From Pontibacter qinzhouensis (GTDB lineage: Bacteria > Bacteroidota > Bacteroidia > Cytophagales > Hymenobacteraceae): a DNA stretch of 64,000 nucleotides. Both the position numbers and the translations under genes were made by a program. Each line of letters begins with the position of its first letter. Position 1 is the first letter of the stretch. The notes beneath the pieces are model-generated. The model made no database searches and was not told the DNA's origin. It was given only the letters and a program-made list of their open reading frames with translations. The stretch is taken from assembly GCF_008017455.1 (NCBI RefSeq), contig NZ_VRTY01000003.1, positions 1 to 64,000 of the forward strand, written 5' to 3'. Positions 18,182 through 25,871 of this stretch are shown one piece after another.

Positions 18182-18238
18182 ATTATTCTAATGAAAAAGG
18201 CCTTCCAAAGGTAAATAGCCCAAGTTGGTGTCAAGGGT
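18182..18238 (+). repeat. Dispersed 56-57 bp repeat, copy C
   Basis: Begins ATTATTCTAATGAAAAAG and ends GTCAAGGGT, with CCTTCCAAAGGTAAA in the middle. It lies between the 3' ends of the SDR gene and the OmpH-like gene and is the copy most similar to A. Confidence 0.8.
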
Positions 18239-18273
18239 TAAGATTTAAACCATGACTGCTAAGTCTAAAAAGT

Positions 18274-18912
18274 CTACTTCTTCTTTTTCTCCTGCTCGTA
18301 CTCCTGGTTCAAACCTGTCAGTACTTCAGATGTTACGTCGAGGGAGCTAACGCCATACAAAATGGCACTGTTGCCGCGGGCGTAGCTCAACACCATTTTA
18401 TATCCTTTCTCCTCGCAGAACTTCTTCAGGTAAGCCTCCACACGATCATAGAGTTTTTTCATTTCTTCAGCTTCTTCGGCAGCAATGTCGTTGCCCGCTT
18501 TCTGGCCGCGCTCCTGTATCTGCTGTTGCTTCTGAGCCAGCTTTTGCTCAGTAGAGGCTTGTTGTTCAGCCGTCATGCCGGCACCTGTTTGCTGGTACTT
18601 CGCCACTTCCTTCTGAAAAGCATCGGCCTGCGATCGGAGGTTGGCTTCTGTTTTCTGTGCTTTGCCTTTCAATCTGGTACTCACATCCTTAAAATACTGG
18701 TAATTGGTCAGGAGCGTGTCGGTGTTAATATAAACTACCTTTTCTGCCGCAGCCATACCCGCTGTTTCGCCAGTTGCAGTTGTGTCAGTTACAGCTTGTT
18801 GAGGAGCCGTTGTAGCGGCACCCGTAGTGGCCTGGGTGTTTTTGTCGTTGTTGCAGGCACTCAGCAGCAAAGAGGCCATGGTCAGGCCTAAAGCGTAGTT
18901 TCTTACTTTCAC
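18274..18912 (-). CDS. OmpH/Skp-like periplasmic lipoprotein
   Basis: 212 aa. The signal peptide ends in the lipobox LLLSAC (Cys20), so the mature protein is a lipoprotein. A Thr/Ala/Gln-rich linker (~21-58) leads to the OmpH domain: KVVYINTDTLLTNYQYFKD, a long Gln/Lys/Glu-rich coiled coil (80-165), then VEAYLKKFCEEKGYKMVLS. Skp-type proteins chaperone outer-membrane proteins. Lipidated versions are common in Bacteroidota. It is 31 bases downstream of mtaB on the same strand and may be co-transcribed. Confidence 0.85.
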   Translation of the reverse strand: MKVRNYALGLTMASLLLSACNNDKNTQATTGAATTAPQQAVTDTTATGETAGMAAAEKVVYINTDTLLTNYQYFKDVSTRLKGKAQKTEANLRSQADAFQKEVAKYQQTGAGMTAEQQASTEQKLAQKQQQIQERGQKAGNDIAAEEAEEMKKLYDRVEAYLKKFCEEKGYKMVLSYARGNSAILYGVSSLDVTSEVLTGLNQEYEQEKKKK

Positions 18913-18943
18913 AGGTTAATTTTTTATGTGGTTTTAAATGGTT

Positions 18944-20311
18944 CTAATGTTTCAATACTTCGGCAAATGTTTCTTCTGCTTCCATCAAACCCTCGGCATT
19001 CAGGGCTGTCAGGCGCACGTGTTTTGTTTCGTTTACCAGAACGGGATCGTATTTGGCAACTACACGTACATAATTTTCGGTCCAGCCTTCCATCTGACCG
19101 TTTTTCACATCATCTTCGAACAGCACATTAAACTCAAGGCCAACATTCTGCTCATAAAAATGCCTTTTTTTCTTTTCCGATAAAATGCGCAGCATATCGG
19201 CCCGGCGGTTGCGGTCTTTCAGGCTTACTTTGCCTGCCATACCAGGTGCCACCGTGTTCTGCCGCTCAGAATAAGGGAAAACGTGCAGGTAACTAACATC
19301 CAGTTCGTTTAAGAAATTGTAGGTATCCAGAAAATCTGCTTCTGTTTCGCCAGGGAAACCTACAATAACATCTACGCCAATGCAGGCATGCGGCATATGA
19401 GCCTTAATAGTTGCCACTCTGTCGCCATACAGCTCGCGCAGGTAACGGCGGCGCATCAGTTTAAGTATTTTGTTGGAGCCCGACTGCAGCGGCACATGGA
19501 AGTGCGGCATAAAGCGCTGGCTTTGCGCTACGAAGGCAATAATGTCGTTGCTAAGCAGGTTTGGCTCTATAGACGATATCCGGAAACGGTCAATTTCCTG
19601 CACCTGATCGAGTTGCTGCACCAGCTCAAAAAACGTTTCAACACGCTTTCCTTCCTGCAAACCAAAATCGCCGGTGTTCACACCGGTCAGCACAATTTCC
19701 TTAACTCCTGATTCGGCAATTTCGTGGGCAGAGCGTAATACATTGGCAATACTGTCGGAGCGGCTGTTGCCACGCGCCAGGGGTATGGTACAAAACGTGC
19801 AGGAGTAGTCGCAGCCATCCTGCACCTTCAGGAACGTGCGGGTGCGGTCGCCAAACGAGTAAGAGTTATGAAACGTGTTGGCTTCGCTGATGGCGCTGGC
19901 AAAAACCTGTGGCTTCTCTTTTTTCTCGAACCCATCGAGTATATCTACCAGCTGAAATTTCTCAGCTGCACCTAACACTGCGTCAACACCCGGTATTTCG
20001 CTTATCTCTTTCGGTTTCAGCTGGGCATAGCAACCTACTATGGTAATAAAGGCATCAGGAGAATGCTTCAGCGCCTCCTTCACTATTTTCCGACATTTCT
20101 TATCTGCGTTGTCTGTTACAGAACACGTGTTTATCACGTAAATGTCTGGCGTATCAGTAAATTCAACCTTCTCAAAACCACGCTCCTGGAAAATGCGCCC
20201 AATCGTGCTGGTTTCGGAGTAGTTGAGTTTACAACCTAATGTATAAAATGCAACTTTTCTACTTGCTGTATTTACCTGCAACTGTAGGCTATAATTAGTT
20301 TCTATTTTCAT
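18944..20311 (-). CDS. mtaB: tRNA (t6A37) methylthiotransferase MtaB
   Basis: 455 aa radical-SAM enzyme that adds the 2-methylthio group to threonylcarbamoyl-A37 in tRNA. The UPF0004 domain has cluster cysteines in YTLGCKLN (Cys27), NTCSVTD (Cys63) and VGCYAQ (Cys94). The radical-SAM motif is CDYSCTFC (Cys167, 171, 174), followed by a C-terminal TRAM-like region. The stop of the prophage integrase overlaps the start (ATGA). The first ~18 residues (MKIETNYSLQLQVNTASR) precede the conserved core, are A-rich in codon use and may have been supplied by the prophage. The gene appears intact despite the insertion. Confidence 0.9.
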   Translation of the reverse strand: MKIETNYSLQLQVNTASRKVAFYTLGCKLNYSETSTIGRIFQERGFEKVEFTDTPDIYVINTCSVTDNADKKCRKIVKEALKHSPDAFITIVGCYAQLKPKEISEIPGVDAVLGAAEKFQLVDILDGFEKKEKPQVFASAISEANTFHNSYSFGDRTRTFLKVQDGCDYSCTFCTIPLARGNSRSDSIANVLRSAHEIAESGVKEIVLTGVNTGDFGLQEGKRVETFFELVQQLDQVQEIDRFRISSIEPNLLSNDIIAFVAQSQRFMPHFHVPLQSGSNKILKLMRRRYLRELYGDRVATIKAHMPHACIGVDVIVGFPGETEADFLDTYNFLNELDVSYLHVFPYSERQNTVAPGMAGKVSLKDRNRRADMLRILSEKKKRHFYEQNVGLEFNVLFEDDVKNGQMEGWTENYVRVVAKYDPVLVNETKHVRLTALNAEGLMEAEETFAEVLKH

Positions 20312-21636
20312 TCCTTTGGCTCTTTCTGTAGTTCATCGCTGTACCCTTTGCCTGAAATTGTTTCCCTGATGTTTTCCTGTACACCTGAATATAGGGAGGT
20401 GCTTAGATTGTCCTTGCTTATCTGCCCTAATTTCGTCATATACCCTTCAGTTGTCTTACTTTCGCTATGCCCCAACATTCCCTGAACTTTCCTGATATCC
20501 TTCGTTAGCTCCCAGGCATGATCGGCAAAGGTATGGCGCTGCATGTGTGAGGCAAGGTGTGGCAGTCCAGCCATCTTAGCTATGATTTTTAGCCTGTTGG
20601 CAATCCTGGTGTTCAGGTTCCGCATCAGGAGCCGCAATTCTTCTCCTTTTGCCTTTTCGTGTTTTTCTGCAAAGAACGGGAAAATATAATTACCCTGCTG
20701 CGGGTACTGGCTTAAAATCCACTCGATGCCTTCATGCCGGGGAATAATCTTCACCTCTTTGGCTCTTTTCCTGGGCTTGAATATAATGTGCGTGCTGTTG
20801 ACGTTGGACCATTTCAGCGTGTATACTTCCGATACCCGCGCCCCGTGCAGGAAAAACTGCATCAGGAACAGGTTGCGTGTATGCACTAAGTCAGGCGTTA
20901 ACCCCTCCAGCTTGATTAAGGAATATATCTGGTCTACGTTAGGGCGCTCTACCTGCTTCAACACCTCTTCAACAAGTGGGATGCTGAAAGGGTTCGGCGC
21001 CGGCGGAATCCAGCCTTCGAGCACCGCGTTCCTGAAAAAGCTACGGTATACCCCGAAGGCATCATTAATGGTTTTGGCATCGTAGCCTTTGCCGCGCCTG
21101 GTGTCACAGGTCCGGAGGAAATGAACCAGCTCTGATATAATATAAGGAGTGAGCTTTGCCGGATCATCGGGGCGATCCCCCCAAAAGCGCTTGAAGTAAC
21201 CCATCTGGGTTATGTAAGTGCTGGCGGTCCCGTACTGTCCGTGGTTCCGCTTCCTTATGATCCACTCTTCAGAGAAGGCGATGAAACCGGTTTTCTTCGC
21301 CGCTTCCGGCTGGGCGTAGGCATCCCGAATCTGGGCGCTGGTATAGGCAGGGTGCTTTGTCTCGATTGCCTGGAGGCCTTCTAATATGGTCTTGATCCTG
21401 GTGTTAAGAGACCCGCTATCAAAGTGCTTAGAGGCTACCCAGTTCCTTTTCTCGGTGGTGGCTTTGGGGTTCCACTCGCTTTTACGGGCATCCTTGCTTA
21501 GCTTCAGGAAGATGCCGGTATGGTAGTAGGCTGTTTTGCGGTCTTTGGTGATGCGGATTCGCACAGCGCTCTTACCCTCATCGTTTACCTGGTCCGTGCG
21601 AATGGTTACTTTGTAAGTGGCAGATGAAGATGACAT
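20308..21636 (-). CDS. int: Tyrosine recombinase (phage integrase)
   Basis: 442 aa. The N-terminal arm-binding domain (about 1-105) is of the type usual in Bacteroidota integrases (Arm-DNA-bind, e.g. VRIRITKDRKTAYYHTGI). A SAM-like core-binding domain spans about 118-215. The catalytic domain carries Arg267 (HGARVSEVYTL), His364-x-x-Arg367 (HMQRHTF), His390 (MLGHSE) and Tyr399 (TTEGYM), the complete set. Its last bases overlap the mtaB start. Transcription through the integrase may therefore feed mtaB in the lysogen. Confidence 0.93.
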   Translation of the reverse strand: MSSSSATYKVTIRTDQVNDEGKSAVRIRITKDRKTAYYHTGIFLKLSKDARKSEWNPKATTEKRNWVASKHFDSGSLNTRIKTILEGLQAIETKHPAYTSAQIRDAYAQPEAAKKTGFIAFSEEWIIRKRNHGQYGTASTYITQMGYFKRFWGDRPDDPAKLTPYIISELVHFLRTCDTRRGKGYDAKTINDAFGVYRSFFRNAVLEGWIPPAPNPFSIPLVEEVLKQVERPNVDQIYSLIKLEGLTPDLVHTRNLFLMQFFLHGARVSEVYTLKWSNVNSTHIIFKPRKRAKEVKIIPRHEGIEWILSQYPQQGNYIFPFFAEKHEKAKGEELRLLMRNLNTRIANRLKIIAKMAGLPHLASHMQRHTFADHAWELTKDIRKVQGMLGHSESKTTEGYMTKLGQISKDNLSTSLYSGVQENIRETISGKGYSDELQKEPKE

Positions 21637-22236
21637 TTATTTCTTTTTCCAGGTTACCCCATCATAGTAATCATAGCCATCAGTCAAGACAATTTTTTGA
21701 AATCCCATGTTATGCCACTTGCTGAATACGCCTTCTTTTTCAAATCTTCTTTTCCAGACTGCATTAAATAAGGCGTACTTCAGGTGTAGCTCGTCTTGTT
21801 CTTTCCCTTTTACCGAAACCTCTATATCTAATCCGGCATCTAAAAAGTGATTTCTTAACTCCTGTTGAAAATCTACCCTTGCCTGCATTATTCTCTTATC
21901 CATTTCAGCAACATTCAGTCTCCGCCGGCGCATTTCCTCTTTGTTGGCATCGAGAGCGGCTTCTAATTGCTCCTGTGTAAGGGGTTCTTCTTTTACTGTG
22001 TCGGGTGCTGCTATAATAATTTCTTCAGGTTCACCATAGCTGGAGCTTTTGTCTTTGTCTTTGCTAAGATTAGCTATTATACCAAGGACTAATAATACTG
22101 TAATACCAATCTTCCAAAGCTGTCCTATTCTCTCTGATTTCCAGAGGGCGTATATACCAACAGGAAAAATAAACAGCAGGAGCAATATTACTAACCATGT
22201 TTTATTATACCACTTGTTTTGTATAGGTGTATCCAT
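21637..22236 (-). CDS. Unrecognised prophage membrane protein next to the repressor
   Basis: 199 aa. Two hydrophobic segments at the N-terminus (about 14-31 and 42-59) are followed by an acidic linker, a charged helix rich in Glu/Arg (about 85-125) and a C-terminal domain of ~70 residues ending GYDYYDGVTWKKK. It lies between repressor and integrase with spacings of 2 and 0 bases, so it is expressed in the lysogen. Genes in this position often act in superinfection exclusion or host fitness, but nothing in the sequence proves that. Confidence 0.7.
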   Translation of the reverse strand: MDTPIQNKWYNKTWLVILLLLFIFPVGIYALWKSERIGQLWKIGITVLLVLGIIANLSKDKDKSSSYGEPEEIIIAAPDTVKEEPLTQEQLEAALDANKEEMRRRRLNVAEMDKRIMQARVDFQQELRNHFLDAGLDIEVSVKGKEQDELHLKYALFNAVWKRRFEKEGVFSKWHNMGFQKIVLTDGYDYYDGVTWKKK

Positions 22237-22238
22237 AA

Positions 22239-22937
22239 TTAATAAGTTAAATCCTTTAATACTTTTACTACTACAAATAAATGTTTAATGGCTTCTTTCT
22301 TTACAGGGAATGGCTTGTGTTCAACATTATGGCTAGTAAGCAACCATTTTTCCCCAGGTAGCTCATCATGGATGTATTTAACAGCAGACATTTCTGCTCC
22401 TATTAATACATAGGTAAGCCCCAATGGGATAAAGCTTCTGTCTTGAATTCTCCTAATCAATAGCACATCTCCACTATTTATAAATGTGGCCATACTATCA
22501 CCTTTCGCTCGAACACCTAGTAAACCTTCTGTAGAACTCATTTCCTCCAAGTGTATCCATCCAACCAAAGGAATGCTGTTATTATCGTCAATTAGCCGCT
22601 GCACATTTCCTGCATTGATATCAATATCATAAAGAGGTATGGCGTTTTCTGGCACTCCCTTTTCTTTATATTGCTCTGTTCCCAAAATTTTAAGGCTAGA
22701 ATTTTCTTTTAAAATCACCTCATCCCCTCCAATCCCATCAATAAGCCAGTCCAAGGATATGTTATATGTTCTACTATAGAACATTGCTAAGTCTAAATAC
22801 TTTTCGGCTTTATCACTTTCAAGTTTTGAAATAGAAGAGCGGGCTATATGCGCCAGTTCTGCTACATCAGTCTGCTTAAGATTTACATATTCCCTTGTTT
22901 TTATAAGCCTTTGGCCTATAGTGCTTTTACTTTTCAA
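22239..22937 (-). CDS. CI-like repressor with HTH and S24 peptidase domains
   Basis: 232 aa. The N-terminal XRE helix-turn-helix is visible as LKQTDVAELAHIARSSISKL (20-39). The C-terminal LexA/S24 domain has catalytic Ser148 in KGDSMATF and Lys187 in SAVKYIH. An Ala-Gly pair (109-110, DINAGNV) sits where LexA-type repressors self-cleave. It should therefore maintain lysogeny and be inactivated through RecA during the SOS response. Several TGTTCT/TGTTCA sites lie immediately upstream. Confidence 0.9.
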   Translation of the reverse strand: MKSKSTIGQRLIKTREYVNLKQTDVAELAHIARSSISKLESDKAEKYLDLAMFYSRTYNISLDWLIDGIGGDEVILKENSSLKILGTEQYKEKGVPENAIPLYDIDINAGNVQRLIDDNNSIPLVGWIHLEEMSSTEGLLGVRAKGDSMATFINSGDVLLIRRIQDRSFIPLGLTYVLIGAEMSAVKYIHDELPGEKWLLTSHNVEHKPFPVKKEAIKHLFVVVKVLKDLTY

Positions 22938-23059
22938 TGTTCTAAAAATGAAATATATTAGAAATTATTTGTTCTAATTTTGAAACTTTTGCTTGCAATG
23001 TTCAGTATTTGAACATATATTTACAGAAGTATTACAAACATAAGCAAAATTAGAACAAC
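22938..23059. promoter_or_regulatory. Divergent operator/promoter region of the lysogeny switch
   Basis: The 122 bases between cI and the first rightward gene hold repeated half-sites. A perfect palindrome TGTTCA-gtatt-TGAACA lies at 22999-23015. A second dyad, ATTAGAA-N8-TTCTAAT, lies at 22957-22978. TGTTCTAATTTTG (22970-22982) recurs as its exact reverse complement at 23045-23057, just before the rightward ATG. Another TGTTCT lies at 22938-22943 at the repressor start. This is the layout of multiple repressor operators overlapping both promoters. Confidence 0.75.
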
Positions 23060-23341
23060 ATGTACAAGCCTGACAAAGAAACATTAGAAAAACTTAGGAA
23101 AACAGCCGGACACGGTTATGCTCCTGCGGTGATTGACATTCTAAGAGATGAACACAAGTATGATGTTCAGGACGAAAAAGAGGTGAAGCGTGAAGTTTAT
23201 GCCGTGGCACATGGAAGATCAGATAATGAAGTTGTAATGCAGGCTTTTTTAACCCTGGTAATCAGAAAGGCAAAAGCTGCTTCTCCTGTAAAAGCCTTGC
23301 TAGATGAAGCAATGAAAATGATAACCTCTAATGCTGCCTAA
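23060..23341 (+). CDS. Small early protein, first gene of rightward early operon
   Basis: 93 aa, mostly helical and charged, with no motif I can name. Its position opposite the repressor is that of a Cro- or CII-like regulator, but no clear helix-turn-helix is visible. An operator half-site ends three bases before its ATG. Confidence 0.65.
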   Translation: MYKPDKETLEKLRKTAGHGYAPAVIDILRDEHKYDVQDEKEVKREVYAVAHGRSDNEVVMQAFLTLVIRKAKAASPVKALLDEAMKMITSNAA

Positions 23342-23343
23342 CT

Positions 23344-24171
23344 ATGAGCCTTTTACAGATTCAAACAATCAACGATGTGCAGGTAATAGAAAGCACAATA
23401 ATGGCAAACGAACTAGGCATCAAGCATAAAAATTTGCTTGAAACAATTACCAAGTATCAACCCGAGATTGAGGAAGCATTTGGAGCAATCGCGTTTCAAA
23501 CGCGACCGTTGCCCAACGGAGGCAAACCTTTGACTTTAGCCTACTTAACCGAAGATCAGTCGATTTTTATTTCTACTCTTTCCAGAAATTCAGAACGGGT
23601 AGTTCAATTCAAGACTAGTTTGGTTCAGTCATTCCAAGCGGCTAAAAGGCTTGTTCATAGTGTTACCGCTACGCTCACAGATGATGAGTTTTTAGCTAAG
23701 GCTCTTATAATGTCTGCTGAGAAGTTGCAGAAGCTTGAGCAAAAGACATTCCTGTTAGAAGCTGATAACGAAAAGCTGTTGCAGCAAACCACAGAGCAAG
23801 AGCAACTAATTAAATCACAAGCCCCTAAAGCCGCATTTTATGACAAGGTTCTTGATGCGAAGAATAGCATGCCTATTACCTTAATCGCAAAAGAATTAGG
23901 GATATCTGCACAGTCCCTAAATGCCAAGCTTAAAGAAAAAGGAGTGCAGTATAAAGTAGGCGGCGTTTGGGTTCTTACTCAAAAGTATTCAGGCTTGGGA
24001 TACACAGAAATGAGGACTGTTAACATCCCTAGTGAATCAGACCCAAATAGAACTACCCTTCAAATGTGCTGGACTCAAAAAGGCAGAGAGTTGATACATA
24101 ATAAGATTAACAGCCTTTTCAATATCCCATCTACGGTACAGTTGTCCCACCTTAAAGTTGAAAGAGAATAA
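23344..24171 (+). CDS. Phage regulatory protein with Rha-like and KilAC antirepressor domains
   Basis: 275 aa. Residues 1-100 fit the Rha/pRha domain (IMANELGIKHKNLLETITKY, LTEDQSIFISTLSRNSERV, FKTSLVQSFQAAKRLV). The C-terminal 130 residues match the phage antirepressor KilAC domain (LEADNEKLLQQ, KAAFYDKVLDAKNSMPITLI, then AKELGISAQSLNAKLKEKG). Such proteins oppose the repressor or regulate early genes. It follows the 93-aa gene by two bases. Confidence 0.85.
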   Translation: MSLLQIQTINDVQVIESTIMANELGIKHKNLLETITKYQPEIEEAFGAIAFQTRPLPNGGKPLTLAYLTEDQSIFISTLSRNSERVVQFKTSLVQSFQAAKRLVHSVTATLTDDEFLAKALIMSAEKLQKLEQKTFLLEADNEKLLQQTTEQEQLIKSQAPKAAFYDKVLDAKNSMPITLIAKELGISAQSLNAKLKEKGVQYKVGGVWVLTQKYSGLGYTEMRTVNIPSESDPNRTTLQMCWTQKGRELIHNKINSLFNIPSTVQLSHLKVERE

Positions 24172-24173
24172 CA

Positions 24174-24473
24174 ATGGGTATCATAGAGCAACTACAGCAA
24201 GAGAACAAAGAGCTTCGGCAGGAGCTTCGGGAGTTCAAAGAATTTGTCTCTGACTACATATCGCAGGTAGATGATGAGATTAAGGGATACGAGGCAGCAA
24301 GCAAGTTTTTAGGGTGTTCAGTTTCAAGCTTGCATGTATGGGTTAGGGAAAGGAAGATACCCTTCAACAAAAACGGCAAAACGGTCACTTTCTCACGGCA
24401 GGACCTGGTGAACCACAAGAGAAAGCGCAGAATAGGCAAAAGAGATACTTATACCTTAACAAAAGCAGCATGA
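24174..24473 (+). CDS. Excisionase-like helix-turn-helix protein
   Basis: 99 aa. An N-terminal coiled coil (5-40) is followed by a MerR/HTH_17-type winged helix: GYEAASKFLGCSVSSLHVWV, then RKIPFNKNGKTVTFSRQDL. This is the typical excisionase-family motif. It could be the phage Xis or a regulator. Overlaps the next gene by four bases (ATGA). Confidence 0.75.
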   Translation: MGIIEQLQQENKELRQELREFKEFVSDYISQVDDEIKGYEAASKFLGCSVSSLHVWVRERKIPFNKNGKTVTFSRQDLVNHKRKRRIGKRDTYTLTKAA

Positions 24474-24694
24474 GCGAAATAATCTTATACCCCAAAAAAG
24501 GAAGTCTCGGCATGCCAGTAGTAGCAGACCCGGCCCATTACAAAGAAGGCCGGGATTACAACCAGCCCCTGAGTCAGACGCTTCAATTCATCAGAGCCGG
24601 AGACAGCCCGGAGAATGCAGCCCTTGCCGCCATGAGTAGAGCGGGGTTATTACCTAAAACAGAAATACTAGTGTTCACCATATCAGCAGCCTAA
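24470..24694 (+). CDS. Hypothetical phage protein
   Basis: 74 aa. The segment VVADPAHYKEGRDYNQPLSQ and the helix TQFIRAGDSPENAALAAMSR-like region suggest a small folded protein, but I do not recognise the family. Translationally coupled to the HTH gene before it. Confidence 0.6.
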   Translation: MSEIILYPKKGSLGMPVVADPAHYKEGRDYNQPLSQTLQFIRAGDSPENAALAAMSRAGLLPKTEILVFTISAA

Positions 24695-24695
24695 A

Positions 24696-24806
24696 ATGAC
24701 AAATCAACAAAAAGACAATACAGGTTATTGGATAGCAGTAATCTTAATGGTAGGGGTCATAGCCCTGGTAGCTTATTGTGCAGCTCAAAATGTGTTCGTG
24801 AAATGA
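24696..24806 (+). CDS. Small single-TM protein
   Basis: 36 aa beginning MTNQQKDNTGYW followed by a hydrophobic segment (IAVILMVGVIALVAYCAA) and a short tail. It starts one base past the previous stop and its stop overlaps the next start by ATGA, which supports translation. Confidence 0.55.
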   Translation: MTNQQKDNTGYWIAVILMVGVIALVAYCAAQNVFVK

Positions 24807-25045
24807 TAACGAAGCGACAAGTAATTAACGATATTCTGGACAGTGTGCAGGGTATCAACGAGGAAACCGGCCTATCTGCCAGGATGTGGTACTACAGCAA
24901 GGATGTAGGAATTGCTGTAGAGGTGTTCAGCGGTAAGGAATGTGTACTTGAAAGCCATTACCACCCTGAACTAGCAGATTATCAGAAACTACATGGATTA
25001 CTTACTTCCATTCTTACAGAACATAGAAACTTAGTAGCAGCATAA
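24803..25045 (+). CDS. Hypothetical phage protein
   Basis: 80 aa from ATG at 24803 (MITKRQVINDILDSVQG). An upstream in-frame ATG at 24728 lies inside the TM gene and is less likely. Mixed alpha/beta composition; family unknown. Confidence 0.6.
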   Translation: MITKRQVINDILDSVQGINEETGLSARMWYYSKDVGIAVEVFSGKECVLESHYHPELADYQKLHGLLTSILTEHRNLVAA

Positions 25046-25065
25046 ACTAATGATTAATCAAGCAC

Positions 25066-25368
25066 ATGAAAAATATCAATCCGCTTACTACAGAAAAAAT
25101 TGAGCCTATTGTTCATTCAGACTTTGGCATAAATGTAACAATTCATATTGGGTGCTGCTCAGAAGAGGAGGTTTACCAGCACTTAACTGAACTCCGAAAG
25201 CAGTTCAAGAAAGCCTTTAAAAAGAATGAAGATTTCCCGGAGCAAAGGTTTGAAGATAACAACTGCTATGGGATTCACGATGCCATTATACTTCAGGAGG
25301 TGCCAGAGCGTGATCCTGATTTAGACCGCGATCAGCCTGAATTCTTCGGTGGTTACAGAATAAACTAA
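25066..25368 (+). CDS. Hypothetical phage protein
   Basis: 100 aa, with a ferredoxin-like pattern of strands and Lys-rich helix (HLTELRKQFKKAFKKNEDF) and an acidic C-terminus. Its leader (25042-25071) is nearly identical to that of the lipoprotein gene at 25384. Confidence 0.6.
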   Translation: MKNINPLTTEKIEPIVHSDFGINVTIHIGCCSEEEVYQHLTELRKQFKKAFKKNEDFPEQRFEDNNCYGIHDAIILQEVPERDPDLDRDQPEFFGGYRIN

Positions 25369-25383
25369 TGATTAACCAAACAC

Positions 25384-25548
25384 ATGAAATCATTCTTCAC
25401 ACTTCTATTAACAGCCCTTGCTTTTGCTGGCTGTAACCCTAAGTCTCTAACAAGTAAGAGCGCCTTTGATAAGAGCTGCCATGAAAAGCCTAAGCCAGAT
25501 CATGTGAAGCATAGCACCAGAACCTTTAACAGCCAGTTTGGAAAGTAA
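25384..25548 (+). CDS. Tiny prophage lipoprotein
   Basis: 54 aa. The signal sequence MKSFFTLLLTALAFAGC ends in a lipobox with Cys17; the mature peptide of ~38 residues is polar and basic. Its position among early genes rather than beside lysis genes argues against an Rz1-type spanin. A surface or exclusion role is possible. Confidence 0.6.
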   Translation: MKSFFTLLLTALAFAGCNPKSLTSKSAFDKSCHEKPKPDHVKHSTRTFNSQFGK

Positions 25549-25550
25549 TT

Positions 25551-25751
25551 ATGACACCAAAACAGAAAGAAAATTACAACAAAATGCTCCTGACCCTGAA
25601 AATGATTGCAAAAGGTTACGGAACAACCGCTCAAATCAGAAAGAATAGCGAAAGAGATTACGGATTGGATTATGAAGAAGCCTTAGAAATGGCTTACGAG
25701 AATATCCAGCAAGATGCCAAGAATTGTGTCAAAGGCATAAAGCTATTATAA
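25551..25751 (+). CDS. Hypothetical phage protein
   Basis: 66 aa, strongly helical and charged (MTPKQKENYNKMLLTLKMIA). It starts two bases after the lipoprotein stop and abuts the next lipoprotein start. Family unknown. Confidence 0.6.
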   Translation: MTPKQKENYNKMLLTLKMIAKGYGTTAQIRKNSERDYGLDYEEALEMAYENIQQDAKNCVKGIKLL

Positions 25752-25871
25752 ATGAAGCTACTCCTATTCCTTCTACTCCTTACCTCTTCCTGCACTACCT
25801 GTTATACCAGTAGAACAACTGGTATAGAGTACACTACTGACTTAGAATTTTACGCACAAAAATCAGAATAA
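25752..25871 (+). CDS. Second tiny prophage lipoprotein
   Basis: 39 aa. The signal sequence MKLLLFLLLLTSSC has its lipobox Cys at 14, leaving a mature peptide of 26 residues. It begins directly after the previous stop, and its stop overlaps the ERF start by one base (TAATG), so translation is likely. Confidence 0.55.
   Translation: MKLLLFLLLLTSSCTTCYTSRTTGIEYTTDLEFYAQKSE

Noticed and set aside
20240..20311. Attempt to define the attL core sequence
   Set aside because: The right end of the prophage is outside the window, so no matching attR repeat can be found and any core would be a guess.
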